From NCBI RefSeq assembly GCF_000719975.1, contig NZ_JOIJ01000038.1, positions 1 to 17,807 on the forward strand: a stretch of 17,807 bases of DNA, in the 5' to 3' direction. This DNA comes from Prauserella rugosa. GTDB taxonomy: Bacteria > Actinomycetota > Actinomycetes > Mycobacteriales > Pseudonocardiaceae. The position numbers and the translations under genes are program-made. Positions 7,231 to 15,287 of the stretch are shown piece after piece (position 1 is the first letter of the stretch; each line of letters starts with the position of its first letter). The notes below the pieces were generated by a model. The model did not search any database, had not been told where the DNA came from, and saw only the letters and a list, made by a program, of their open reading frames with translations.

Positions 7231-7959
7231 ATGGAGACCGTGCTGCCCGAAGCCGTGCGACGCACGCTGCCCCTGCTGACCTCACAACCCGATTCCCCGC
7301 CGGTGCGGGACGGCTACCTCGACCTGCTCGGTGGCGACGCTCCCGCGCCGAGCGGTTTCTTCCAGTCGTTGTGGGAATCGCGGCTGGGCACCGTGGTGTA
7401 CGAACCCGTCCAGTCGGGTGTGCGGAAGGTGTTCGCCGGACTGCGCCCCTCGGCGCGGCGGCTGCGGCTACCCGAGGGAGGGACCGCGCTCGACGTGGGC
7501 TGCGGCCCCGGCAATGTGACCGCCGACCTGGGCAGGGACGTCGGGCCCGGCGGGCTCGCGGTCGGGGTCGACGTCTCGCGCAGCATGTTGCGCAGGGCGG
7601 CGTCCGCGTACGCCGGTCCCAATGTGGGATTCGTCCGCTCCGATGCCTCCGCGCTGCCGTTGCGGACCGACAGCGTCGACGCGATCACGTGCCTGATGGT
7701 GCTGCAGTTGTTGCCCGACCCCGAGGGTGCGATCGCCGAGTTCGCCCGGGTTCTCGTGCCGGGCGGGCGTGCGGCGATCCTGCTGCCCGGGTACGCGGGC
7801 CCCGGTGCGGGGGTGGTCGCCACCGTGGCCGGCGTGGCCGGTGTGCGCCTGCCCGGGCACGAGGCGATCGCGGCGACCTTCGAGCGGTACGGCATGGAGG
7901 TGCTCGACGCAGGCACCACCGCGCCCGTCGCCCGGCTCCTGGCGGAGAAGCCGCGCTAG
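7231..7959 (+). CDS. Class I SAM-dependent methyltransferase (Methyltransf_11-like)
   Basis: 242 residues from ATG 7231. The frame is open for another 90 bases upstream, but that part (MGWVHRTGGDPGRGFRG) is not family-like. Motif I ALDVGCGPGNVTADLG binds S-adenosylmethionine; VGVDVSRSMLRRA carries the acidic residue at the end of beta2, FVRSDASALPLRTDSVDAIT is motif II/III, and EFARVLVPGGRAAILLPGY is the post-motif region. The overall pattern resembles the UbiE/Coq5-type small-molecule methyltransferases. The substrate is unknown. There is no good ribosome-binding site; TACCGT eight bases before the ATG would fit a leaderless transcript, which is speculative. Its stop codon overlaps the stop of the convergent DUF2237 gene. 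Confidence 0.85.
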   Translation: METVLPEAVRRTLPLLTSQPDSPPVRDGYLDLLGGDAPAPSGFFQSLWESRLGTVVYEPVQSGVRKVFAGLRPSARRLRLPEGGTALDVGCGPGNVTADLGRDVGPGGLAVGVDVSRSMLRRAASAYAGPNVGFVRSDASALPLRTDSVDAITCLMVLQLLPDPEGAIAEFARVLVPGGRAAILLPGYAGPGAGVVATVAGVAGVRLPGHEAIAATFERYGMEVLDAGTTAPVARLLAEKPR

Positions 7960-8345
7960 GCGAGCCCGCGTGGATCGGCGGGAACGTCGACCGAGTGTCG
8001 CTGCAGGGTCTCGAGCGGGATCACCTCGGTGGCGCGTTCGTGTGTCGAGGCGAGGACCACCGGCGGCGCCGCGCCCGCGTCGAAGGACTGGAGCCACCGG
8101 TCCGCGCAGACGCACCAGCGATCTCCCGGAGCCAGGCCTTCGAAGTCGAACTCGGGGCGCGCGCTCACCAGGTCGTTGCCCACTGTCTGCTGATGCGCGA
8201 GGAACTCCGCGGTGACCACCGCGCACACCGAATGGTTGCCGAGATCGTCGTCGTCGGTGCGGCAGCATCCGTCGCGGTGGAAACCGGTCAGCGGATCGGT
8301 GCCGCACGGCTGGAGCTCGTCGCCGAGCACGTTGCGATCGCTCAT
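7956..8345 (-). CDS. DUF2237 family protein
   Basis: 129 residues from ATG 8345 (MSDRNVLGDELQPCGTDPLT). NVLGDELQPCGTDPLTGFHR, DGCCRTDDDDLGNHSVCAV, TAEFLAHQQTVGNDL, PGDRWCVCADRWLQS and APPVVLASTHERATEVIPLE match the conserved blocks of DUF2237, a small, Cys-rich bacterial family of unknown function. The conserved cysteines (in QPC, GCC, VCA and WCVC) could bind a metal or act in redox chemistry, but this is not established. It is transcribed toward the methyltransferase gene; both stops lie in CTAG at 7956-7959. Confidence 0.88.
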   Translation of the reverse strand: MSDRNVLGDELQPCGTDPLTGFHRDGCCRTDDDDLGNHSVCAVVTAEFLAHQQTVGNDLVSARPEFDFEGLAPGDRWCVCADRWLQSFDAGAAPPVVLASTHERATEVIPLETLQRHSVDVPADPRGLA

Positions 8346-8424
8346 CGGTCCACCGTGGCACGGCACGGGCCGTGAGCACACACCCCTCGGAGGGAAAGCG
8401 CGGTGCGGTGGCGGGTGCCCGCGC

Positions 8425-8682
8425 TCAGTCGCGGTGGGCCACGAACGTGCCCTTGGACTTGAGCGTCTGCACCAGTCCGCGTTCGCGCAGGATGCGCGTC
8501 GCCTTGCGCACGGTGTCGAGTGCGACGCCGTACTCGTCGGCGAGTGCGCGTTCCCCCGGCATGCGCCGTCCCGGCGCCCACTCGCCGCTGTCGATCAATC
8601 CGGCGAGGTGTTCGGCCAGGAGTTCGTACTCGTAGCCCGTCTTGTTGTCCGGGTTGTACTTGCGTGGTGCGGGACCGCTCAT
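8425..8682 (-). CDS. GntR-type winged-helix protein without effector domain
   Basis: 85 residues. YEYELLAEHLAGLIDSGEWA, PGRRMPGERALADEYGVALD and TVRKATRILRERGLVQTLKS followed by KGTFV form a complete GntR DNA-binding domain, and the protein ends six residues later. Most GntR proteins carry a C-terminal ligand-binding domain of 100 or more residues; standalone winged-helix versions are known in actinomycetes. The basic C-terminus (KSKGTFVAHRD) is the wing. It is divergent from the unrecognised gene at 8952 with about 270 bases between them, so it may control that gene or itself. A weak inverted repeat AGCGCGG/CCGCGCT (8397-8403, 8419-8425) spans its stop. Confidence 0.88.
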   Translation of the reverse strand: MSGPAPRKYNPDNKTGYEYELLAEHLAGLIDSGEWAPGRRMPGERALADEYGVALDTVRKATRILRERGLVQTLKSKGTFVAHRD

Positions 8683-8951
8683 GTTTCGACATTAGAACGG
8701 TCCTGAGCTGCACGAAGTTGTGGAACGCGGCACACCGCGGCGGTCCGCGACATTCCGCGCTGTTCTGCGTCGTTCTGCGTCTGTCCAGATCCTGCCGCTG
8801 CGTAGCGCGCTGCGTACCATCCGTGCTAGCTTGTCCGGGCCGATGCCGGGTAGCGGGCCGCTCACCTGCACCAACGCATCGAGATGAACACATCGAGACC
8901 GGACCACCTCCGGCACGGCGCCGTGGTGGGTACGGGAAAGGGGGAGTCCGC

Positions 8952-9974
8952 GTGGGAATCAGCGGAAGGGCCGACATGCCGTGGCTCGCACAGGCGGCCG
9001 CCCGCGTGCGGCGGCGGGTGGCCGACCTCGAGCCACACGACTGGAGCGATCAGGCGTGCCGGATTCGGCAGGAGGCGCTCGACGTCGACCTGTGGGAGCG
9101 CAGGCGCCGGGGGAGGCCGGTCCGGTTGTGGTCGGCGCAGCTCGTCGTGCGCACCGCGGGGCTCGACGCGGACGACGCGCGATTCCGGCTCGCCTGTCTA
9201 GCCCACCCGTACCACCGCATCGGCGACGTCCCACGGCTGTACGCCACGGCGGGACCGACGGAATGGCCCGTGCCCGACGAATACGGAGCCATCACGGACG
9301 AGGAGGCCGCGGAGGCGGCGTCGTTGCGGCGGATGTATCCCGCCGCGCTCGCCGAGCGGCGGCGCCGCGCCGTGGAAACCGGCCATGTGACCGGGACCGG
9401 CCATGCCGCGGAGGGGGCGACTCCCGTGGGCGGCGGCGGTGCCGGGGCGAACGTCGATGGTGTCGACCCGGATGGTGTCGACCCGGCCGCGCGACTGCAT
9501 GCCGCGGACCATGCCGCCGCGCTGGAGATGGCGGGCCGCGGCGTGCGGCGCACCGTCGCGCCGGGCCTCATTCCCTCGGGTCTGCGGTGCTGGCAGGCGT
9601 GGCAGCGGGTGTTGTTCCTCGCCGGACCCGGTGATGCGCGGGATCGGGCCGAGGAGCTGGCGGCCACCGTCGTCGACGCCCGCGGGGCGGTCGCGGCCTC
9701 CGTGGCGTCGGTGCAGGAGGAAGAGGGCAGGCGGGACCCGGTCGACGGCCGCATGGTGCACCCGGCCTACGACGTCGGCCCCTTCGGTGTCGAGGCCCTG
9801 TGGGACGACTTCGACACCGACCCCCGGCCGCCCGGGGACCCGGACGTGCTGTCAGCGGTGCTGTTGCGCGCCGCTGCCTATACGCGGCAGGAGTACGGGA
9901 TCGGTACCGCCAGGAGTGGGATACATATGAACGCAAACCTATGCAACGCACCGAAAATTACGTACCCTCGGTAG
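8952..9974 (+). CDS. Unrecognised actinobacterial protein, 340 residues
   Basis: GTG 8952 has GGGGGAG about six bases upstream; ATG 8976 is an alternative. Codon use is strongly G/C-ending over nearly the whole length, which supports a real gene. The N-terminal half (MPWLAQAAARVRRRVADLEP, DLWERRRRGRPVRLWSAQLV) and the later helix AADHAAALEMAGRGVRRTVA are charged, helical and cytoplasmic in character, with no signal peptide or membrane segment. A Gly-rich, low-complexity linker with a 15-base tandem duplication (9456-9470, 9471-9485, giving DGVDPDGVDP) separates the halves. I recognise no domain. The last 15-20 codons (ARSGIHMNANLCNAPKITYP) lose the codon bias. A repeated CAGGAGT (9888, 9911) sits at this point, and a neighbouring frame reads RQEWDTYERKPMQRTENY, so the C-terminus may be frameshifted. 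Confidence 0.6.
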   Translation: MGISGRADMPWLAQAAARVRRRVADLEPHDWSDQACRIRQEALDVDLWERRRRGRPVRLWSAQLVVRTAGLDADDARFRLACLAHPYHRIGDVPRLYATAGPTEWPVPDEYGAITDEEAAEAASLRRMYPAALAERRRRAVETGHVTGTGHAAEGATPVGGGGAGANVDGVDPDGVDPAARLHAADHAAALEMAGRGVRRTVAPGLIPSGLRCWQAWQRVLFLAGPGDARDRAEELAATVVDARGAVAASVASVQEEEGRRDPVDGRMVHPAYDVGPFGVEALWDDFDTDPRPPGDPDVLSAVLLRAAAYTRQEYGIGTARSGIHMNANLCNAPKITYPR

Positions 9975-9976
9975 GG

Positions 9977-9994
9977 TCATCGCTTCGGCGATGA
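9977..9994 (+). terminator. UUCG-capped hairpin after the unrecognised gene
   Basis: TCATCGC (9977-9983) pairs exactly with GCGATGA (9988-9994) around TTCG, giving a C(UUCG)G tetraloop. It begins two bases after the stop codon at 9974. There is no T-run, so it may be a tail-less terminator or a 3'-end stabilising hairpin; if the gene is frameshifted, this sequence would be coding instead. Confidence 0.5.
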
Positions 9995-10041
9995 GACGAC
10001 CGGCGCCTTTGGTTGTTCCCCCTCCCCAGAGGCGCGGTATG

Positions 10042-10082
10042 GAGTGCCCCGGTGCTGTACCCCCAGCGGCATCGGGGCACTC
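10042..10082. terminator. Long hairpin between convergent genes, probable bidirectional terminator
   Basis: GAGTGCCCCG (10042-10051) and CGGGGCACTC (10073-10082) are perfectly complementary; GCTG and CAGC pair again inside an internal loop. It lies in the 144-base gap between the stop at 9974 (plus) and the stop at 10119 (minus). No T-run is present on either side, as is common for actinobacterial tail-less terminators. Confidence 0.65.
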
Positions 10083-10118
10083 GTCGTTCGCGGGCGGGTT
10101 GTCCGGGCGGTGAGTCGC

Positions 10119-11783
10119 TCACACCGCGGGTGCGGAGGCCTGCGGGCCGCCGCGCAGAATGTCGATCCCCGCCGTGTCGGGTCTGCCGCACACCCAGCTC
10201 GAACCCCTGAGGTTCTTCGCGTCCTTCTTGAGCGGTGCGAGTCGGCGCGAGATCTCGTTGTAGGACTCCACCGACCGGCGCGGACACAGCAGCGTCGACA
10301 ACGACACGGTCACCGGCATGCCGTCGGCCGACCACTGGGTGTCGAGCACGGCGTCGGCCAGCGGCCGGATCGTGTCCGGCCCGCACGAGATGAGGAAGTC
10401 GTCACCGCCGACATGGCTGACGGTGACCCCACCCAGATCGGTCGCGAGCCGGGTCAGCGCACGCCCGATCGCGCGGATGACGTCGTCGCCCGCCGCGAAC
10501 CCCGCCGTGTCGTTGATCTTCTTGAACGAGTCGATGTCCAGCCATCCCACCACGAGCGGTTCACCCGCGGAGATCCTGCGGTCGACGTCGCGGGCCACGG
10601 CGTCGCTTCCCGGCAGCCGGGTCAACGGGTTCAGCGCGGCCGCCTGCTCGACCTTCGCCTCCGCCATACCGCGGACCAGCTCGTGGACGAGCACCACGCC
10701 CTGACATCGGCCCGATTCGTCGATCACCACCACGTCGTCGGATGCGCGCCCGGTCGGCCCGTCACTGACCATGTCGAGCACCTCCAGCGCCGATGCCGAG
10801 TTGCGGATGACGTGCGGAGGGTCGGCGAGCCGTTCGGCTGGCCGGTGGGCGTGCAGGGCATGACCGAACGGCCCGGTCACCGCCAGCAGGAAGCGCGTGC
10901 GGTCGATGGACCAGCGCGGCTTGCCGTCCTCGTCGACGCCGACCAACCCGCTCAGCGCGACGTCGTCGACAAGTACGGCGCGGACCTGTTCGCAGGTGGC
11001 GTCGGCGGGCACCGTTCTGGCGGGGCGGAGGAAGTCCTTGATCGCCGGTGTCCCGCAGGAGCGGTAGTCCTCGCTGCCCGAGGCCGCGGGTGTGATCGCC
11101 CCGGCAGGTATCGAGCCCTGGCCCGCGGGGGCGAACAGGTGTCCCTGAACCAGGCCGATGCCCAGTCCCCGGACCATCGCCAGCTGTGCCTCGGTCTCGA
11201 CGCCGGTGGCGACGAGCCGGATCCCGGTGCGGTCGGCGAAGTGCACGAGCGCCTCGGTCAACGCCGCGGTCGGCGTGTCGTCCGGCAACTTGCCGAGGGA
11301 TCTGCGGTCGAGTTTGACCATATCGGCGTGCGACTCGGCGAGCAGGTTCAGCGGGAGGTCGGCCGCCCCGAGGCCGTCGAACGCGATCCGGAAACCGTGG
11401 GCGGCCAGGCGATCCAGTCCCGCCAGCAGCGCGGCGGGCGGTGTCGAGTGGAAGGGCGGGCCCACCTCGAGGACGACGTCGTGCGGTCGCCGTTCGGTGT
11501 CCCGGAGCGCGCTGAGCAGTGGTTCGAGTGCGGGGGCTGGCGACGCGGCGGTGAGCGCGGTGACGTTCAGGTGCAGCGGCAGGCGCGTGACGTCGTGCTG
11601 GGCCTCGTGCACCGCGCGGGCGGCGAGCCCGGCGTCGGCCTGCACCAGCCTGCCGAGGCGCATCGCCGATTCAAGCAGTTCGCTTATTCGCCCTGCGGCA
11701 GGGCGCGCGAGTGCTTCCACAGCCACCGCGCTACCCGTGTGCAGGCTGTAGAGCGGCTGAAACGCGAACTGAACCTGGTTCAC
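10119..11783 (-). CDS. EAL-linker-GGDEF cyclic-di-GMP protein with degenerate motifs
   Basis: 554 residues, no membrane segment. An EAL domain comes first (about 1-235): FQPLYSL, EAL (23-25), Asn73 in LHLNVTA, Glu106, Lys157 in MVKLD, Glu196 in ATGVE and Gln213 in VQGHLF are kept. The DDFG loop is altered to DGLG (135-138), losing the second metal-binding Asp, and the usual AEGVE is ATGVE. A middle region (about 236-380; DDVVVIDESGRCQGVVLVHE) resembles a CBS-like sensor module. The GGDEF domain (about 385-530) has TRLPGSDA, DIDSFKKIND (416-425) and HVGGDDF (457-463) in place of RxGGDEF. This suggests weak or lost activity in one or both domains, perhaps a cyclic-di-GMP receptor. The GTG start has AGGAG upstream. 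It is divergent from phoD and monocistronic. Confidence 0.87.
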   Translation of the reverse strand: MNQVQFAFQPLYSLHTGSAVAVEALARPAAGRISELLESAMRLGRLVQADAGLAARAVHEAQHDVTRLPLHLNVTALTAASPAPALEPLLSALRDTERRPHDVVLEVGPPFHSTPPAALLAGLDRLAAHGFRIAFDGLGAADLPLNLLAESHADMVKLDRRSLGKLPDDTPTAALTEALVHFADRTGIRLVATGVETEAQLAMVRGLGIGLVQGHLFAPAGQGSIPAGAITPAASGSEDYRSCGTPAIKDFLRPARTVPADATCEQVRAVLVDDVALSGLVGVDEDGKPRWSIDRTRFLLAVTGPFGHALHAHRPAERLADPPHVIRNSASALEVLDMVSDGPTGRASDDVVVIDESGRCQGVVLVHELVRGMAEAKVEQAAALNPLTRLPGSDAVARDVDRRISAGEPLVVGWLDIDSFKKINDTAGFAAGDDVIRAIGRALTRLATDLGGVTVSHVGGDDFLISCGPDTIRPLADAVLDTQWSADGMPVTVSLSTLLCPRRSVESYNEISRRLAPLKKDAKNLRGSSWVCGRPDTAGIDILRGGPQASAPAV

Positions 11784-11986
11784 ACCGACTCCTGTTGTTC
11801 GAATACGCCGAAAGCATCCGAACCGACTCAGCGAGCAGTCGTCCGATACTCACACAAGCGTGGACAACCCATCAACCATGACGGCCACGCCGAGCTGTCG
11901 GTTCCCGTCCATCCGGTTGAAATCTTGCTGAACGAACACATCCAACCCGGTGACAGACGGTAGCCCCGTCGGCGAGGCTGCCCGGC

Positions 11987-13759
11987 GTGAACACGTTGAA
12001 CAGAAGACAGGCGTTGCGAGCCGGTTCCCTCGCCGCGGCGGGTGGAGTGGCGCTGGCCGGAGGCGTGACGGGTGCCCTCGGTGCACCGGCGGCGTTCCAG
12101 CACGGGGTGGCGTCCGGTGATCCACTTCCCGACGGGGTTCTCCTGTGGACCAGGCTCACCCCATCGGCGGATGCCGTCCCCGGATCGGGGAGGGGCCGGC
12201 AGCAGACCGTGGGGTGGGAGATCGCCCATGATCCCGAATTCCGCAGGATCGCCGCCCGTGGCCGCGTCGGCACCGGCCCCGAACGCGATCACACCGTCAA
12301 GGTCGATGCGACCGGCCTCGCAGCCGACACCTGGTACTACTACCGGTTCACGTGGCGCGACAGCGTGTCCCCGGTGGGCCGGACCCGCACCGCGCCAGCA
12401 CGGGGGAGTGCGGTCGACCTGCTGCGGTTCGGTGTCGTGTCGTGCTCGGACTGGCAGGCCGGACACTTCGCCGCCTATCGGCACCTCGCCGAGCGCGGCG
12501 ACCTCGATCTCGTCATTCACCTCGGCGACTACCTGTACGAGTACGAAGCGGACCCGGACGGGGTGCGGCCGCACGACCCGCCGGTCGAGATGGTCACGCT
12601 CGAGCACTACCGGCGCCGGCACGCGCAGTACAAGACCGATCCGGCGCTCCAGGCCCTGCACGCGGCCACGCCGTGGGTCGTCACGTGGGACGACCACGAA
12701 TCGGCCAACGACTCGTGGTCCGGGGGCGCCGAGAACCACACCGAACCCGACGAGGGCCCGTGGTCCGAGCGGCAGGCGGCCTCGCAGCGTGCCTATGCCG
12801 AGTGGATGCCCGTCCGTTACGAACCGGGCGGTCACATCTACCGGCGCCTCGAGTTCGGATCCCTCGTCGAACTGTCCATGTTGGACCTTCGAACCTACCG
12901 CAGTCAACAGGTCTCGCATCCCTTCGACCGCGGGATCCACGACGACGAGCGGACGATCACGGGGCGCAAACAGCTGGAGTGGTTGACCTCCGGACTGGTG
13001 ACCGCTACGGCGCAGTGGAAGCTCATCGGAAACTCGGTGATGATCTCACCGGCACAGTTTCCGTCCACACTCAACACTCGCGAGTTCGAGGCGCTGACCG
13101 ATCTGATCGGCCCGATCGAGGGTGTTCCGTACAATGTGGACCAGTGGGACGGCTACACCCATGACCGCGCCACCGTGCTGCGCACCCTGCGCGACCACGG
13201 CGTGTCCGGCACCGTGTTCCTGACCGGCGACATCCACTCCGGCTGGGCCACCGAGCTTCCCGCCGATCCACTGACCTATCCGCTCACCGGTGATTCGGTC
13301 GCGACCGAACTGGTCTGTACGTCCGTCACGAGCGACAACATCGACGACTACCTCCGGGTGCCGCCGCGCACCCTGTCGCTCGTCGTCGAAGCCGTGCTGA
13401 AGCTGGCCAACCCGCACGTGAAGTACCTCGACTTCGATTCGCACGGATTCTCGGTTCTCGAGGTCACCCCGGAGGCGGTGCGGATGGACTGGTTCCGTCT
13501 GGCAGACCGCACCGATCCGGACAGTTCGGCAGAGGTCACTGCGTCCTACCGAGTCCCGGCCGGCACGAACAAGTTGGAACGCGTTCCGCGCTCGCTCGAT
13601 GGTGCGACCCCGCGGTTCGAGGCGGCGACCGAGGCCGAGCGGGCCGAAGCGGAACGGCAGGCCAGGGCACGGCAAGCGCGGGAGACGGCACCGAACACCG
13701 CTGCTCGGCGTGACGATGCGCCGTCGAACGAGCCCGCGGCATCGAGGGAGGCGTCATGA
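11987..13759 (+). CDS. phoD: PhoD-family alkaline phosphatase/phosphodiesterase, Tat-exported
   Basis: 590 residues from GTG 11987. The twin-arginine signal NRRQALRAGSLAAAGGVALA (5-24) is followed by the PhoD N-terminal domain (FQHGVASGDPLPDGVLLWTR, 37-56). Metal-site motifs: Cys153 in VVSCSDWQ, Asp181 in HLGDYLYEY, Asp235-Asp236-His237 in TWDDHE, LDLRTYRSQQ near 300, and Asp415 and His417 in TGDIHSGW. PhoD enzymes use Fe3+ and Ca2+ and hydrolyse phosphomonoesters and diesters, including teichoic acid, outside the membrane. The charged, Ala/Glu/Arg-rich tail (about 545-590) is not part of the fold. The stop overlaps the next start (ATGA), so the two exported phosphatases are translationally coupled. 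No convincing Pho box was found in the 203-base divergent region upstream, so phosphate control is not shown. Confidence 0.92.
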   Translation: MNTLNRRQALRAGSLAAAGGVALAGGVTGALGAPAAFQHGVASGDPLPDGVLLWTRLTPSADAVPGSGRGRQQTVGWEIAHDPEFRRIAARGRVGTGPERDHTVKVDATGLAADTWYYYRFTWRDSVSPVGRTRTAPARGSAVDLLRFGVVSCSDWQAGHFAAYRHLAERGDLDLVIHLGDYLYEYEADPDGVRPHDPPVEMVTLEHYRRRHAQYKTDPALQALHAATPWVVTWDDHESANDSWSGGAENHTEPDEGPWSERQAASQRAYAEWMPVRYEPGGHIYRRLEFGSLVELSMLDLRTYRSQQVSHPFDRGIHDDERTITGRKQLEWLTSGLVTATAQWKLIGNSVMISPAQFPSTLNTREFEALTDLIGPIEGVPYNVDQWDGYTHDRATVLRTLRDHGVSGTVFLTGDIHSGWATELPADPLTYPLTGDSVATELVCTSVTSDNIDDYLRVPPRTLSLVVEAVLKLANPHVKYLDFDSHGFSVLEVTPEAVRMDWFRLADRTDPDSSAEVTASYRVPAGTNKLERVPRSLDGATPRFEAATEAERAEAERQARARQARETAPNTAARRDDAPSNEPAASREAS

Positions 13760-15054
13760 CGGACATGCAGCATGCACTGTCGCGCAGGAACTTTCTGCGC
13801 GTCACCACGGCGGGCGGGGCGGCCGTGGTGCTGTCGACCGCGGGCGGCGTGGGCGTCGCCTCGGCCGAGCGACGCAGGCGCGACCTGCGGGTCTACGTTC
13901 TGGTGGTCGACGGCCTGCGGCCCGACGAGATCGAACCGCGGGTGACGCCGAACCTGTACTCCCTGCGTGGCGAGGGCACCCACTTCCCGCAGGCGCGTTC
14001 CCTGCCGATCATGGAGACGCTGCCGAACCACGTGATGATGATGACGGGCGTGCGCCCGGATCGTTCGGGCGTGCCCGCCAACGACGTGTACGACCCGGCC
14101 GTGGGAGAGGTGCGGACGCTCGACCGCCCGTCGGACATCTTGGTGCCCACGCTCCTCGAACGGGTCGCCGCGACCGGCAGGGTGACCGGGAGCGTGCTGA
14201 GCAAGGAGTACCTCTACACCATCTTCGGTGAGCGGGCGAGCGTGCGCTGGGAGCCCGAGCCGCTGATCCCGATCACCGACCACGCGCCCGACATCGCCAC
14301 GAGGCACGCGTTGTCGGCGATGGTCGAGGAGACGGATCCGGACCTGGTCTTCGTCAACTTCGGGGACGTGGACCGGGTCGGCCACGCCGACCTGACCGGG
14401 ACCACGCTGCGGTTGGCCAGGAACGCCGCGTTGGCGTCCACCGACGCGCAGGTGGGGCGGTTCGTCGACGAGCTCAAGGAGTCGGGCCGATGGGACTCGA
14501 GCGTCCTCGTCGTGCTGGCCGACCACTCGATGGACTGGTCGTACGGGCATCGGCTGATCTCGCTGCAGTGGCGCATGGACCGTGACGATCTGCTCGCCGA
14601 CAAGGTCGCGATCGCGCAGAACGGCGGGGCGGACCTGCTCACCTTCACCGGGCAGGAGAGCGAGCGGGGCGCGGCGGTCGAACGCATGCGGCGGATCGCG
14701 CTCGAGGCCACCGGGGTGTTGTCGGTGCACCGCCCCGAGGAGCTCCGGCTCGCGCCGGACGCGGCCGATCTCGTCGTGTACTGCAAGGCGGGGTGGCGCT
14801 TCTCCGATCCGACGCCGATCTCCAACCCGATTCCGGGCAACCACGGACATCCGGTGACTGAACCGATTCCGTTCTTCATCGCGGGCGGCCATCCGCGCGT
14901 CCGTCGTGGAGCGACGTCGTCGGCGCCGGCGCACACGGTCGACGTGGCACCGACGGTGGGCGAGCTGTTCGGCCTGCCCGCGATCACGGGCGGCTACGAC
15001 GGCACGCCGCGGCACGAAGCGCTCATTTCAAGGGAAGAGTTAGCCGCATCATAG
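13756..15054 (+). CDS. NPP-type phosphodiesterase (alkaline phosphatase superfamily), Tat-exported
   Basis: 432 residues. The twin-arginine signal SRRNFLRVTTAGGAAVVLST (9-28) ends near AERR. The superfamily metal and catalytic residues are all visible: Asp52 in VVDGLRPD, nucleophile Thr88 in METLPNH, Asp206 and His210 in DVDRVGH, Asp256-His257 in LADHSMDWS, and His363 in GNHGHP. MMMTGVRPDRSGVPANDVYD aligns with the TG.xP.xHG.xxN block of type I phosphodiesterase/nucleotide pyrophosphatases, with Ser in place of the usual His. These enzymes cleave phosphodiester or pyrophosphate bonds with two zinc ions; phosphonate and sulfate relatives exist, so the substrate is open. The ATG overlaps the phoD stop by four bases. 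It is the last gene of the pair and is followed by a terminator about 180 bases downstream. Confidence 0.88.
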   Translation: MTDMQHALSRRNFLRVTTAGGAAVVLSTAGGVGVASAERRRRDLRVYVLVVDGLRPDEIEPRVTPNLYSLRGEGTHFPQARSLPIMETLPNHVMMMTGVRPDRSGVPANDVYDPAVGEVRTLDRPSDILVPTLLERVAATGRVTGSVLSKEYLYTIFGERASVRWEPEPLIPITDHAPDIATRHALSAMVEETDPDLVFVNFGDVDRVGHADLTGTTLRLARNAALASTDAQVGRFVDELKESGRWDSSVLVVLADHSMDWSYGHRLISLQWRMDRDDLLADKVAIAQNGGADLLTFTGQESERGAAVERMRRIALEATGVLSVHRPEELRLAPDAADLVVYCKAGWRFSDPTPISNPIPGNHGHPVTEPIPFFIAGGHPRVRRGATSSAPAHTVDVAPTVGELFGLPAITGGYDGTPRHEALISREELAAS

Positions 15055-15180
15055 AAATTCACAATCCGTGAATGCGGAAAAGGTCACCGGATGATCAAGA
15101 TCACCGGAATTGTGGCCGCTGGCACACGGATGAATGGCGCGTCCTGCATCTTTCATCGTTTCGCCGTCATGTCGAGGTGG

Positions 15181-15210
15181 TCACGAAGTGATCACAATGC
15201 ACCATTGTGA
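15181..15210. promoter_or_regulatory. Two adjacent palindromes, candidate operator
   Basis: TCACGAAGTGA (15181-15191) has four-base arms around GAA. It is directly followed by TCACAATGCACCATTGTGA (15192-15210), two perfect eight-base arms around CAC. All four TCA(C)/GTGA elements are in phase with each other, giving a compact symmetric cluster. It lies 24 bases upstream of the terminator, so it could also form RNA hairpins in the NPP transcript's 3' region. No known consensus was matched with confidence. Confidence 0.5.
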
Positions 15211-15233
15211 CAACCCGGGGTAGTTATCCCGCG

Positions 15234-15278
15234 ACGCCCTCGTGGAAGTCGGAAGATTTCCACGAGGGCGTTCTTGTT
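15234..15278 (+). terminator. Strong intrinsic terminator
   Basis: A 14-base stem, ACGCCCTCGTGGAA (15234-15247) with TTCCACGAGGGCGT (15258-15271), surrounds a ten-base loop and is followed by TCTTGTT. It is about 180 bases after the NPP stop and separates the phosphatase pair from the betaine operon. The stem is also symmetric enough to act on the opposite strand, but no T-run is seen there. Confidence 0.88.
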
Positions 15279-15287
15279 GAGCTATAC

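Noticed and set aside
11784..11986. Possible Pho box upstream of phoD
   Set aside because: GTTCAGC and TTTCAAC are spaced by 11 bases on the minus strand, but the match to the GTTCACC direct-repeat consensus is poor and no second, better copy is present.
11828..12940. Minus-strand frame of 370 codons over phoD
   Set aside because: It is antisense to a gene with clear PhoD motifs and is itself without recognisable domains.
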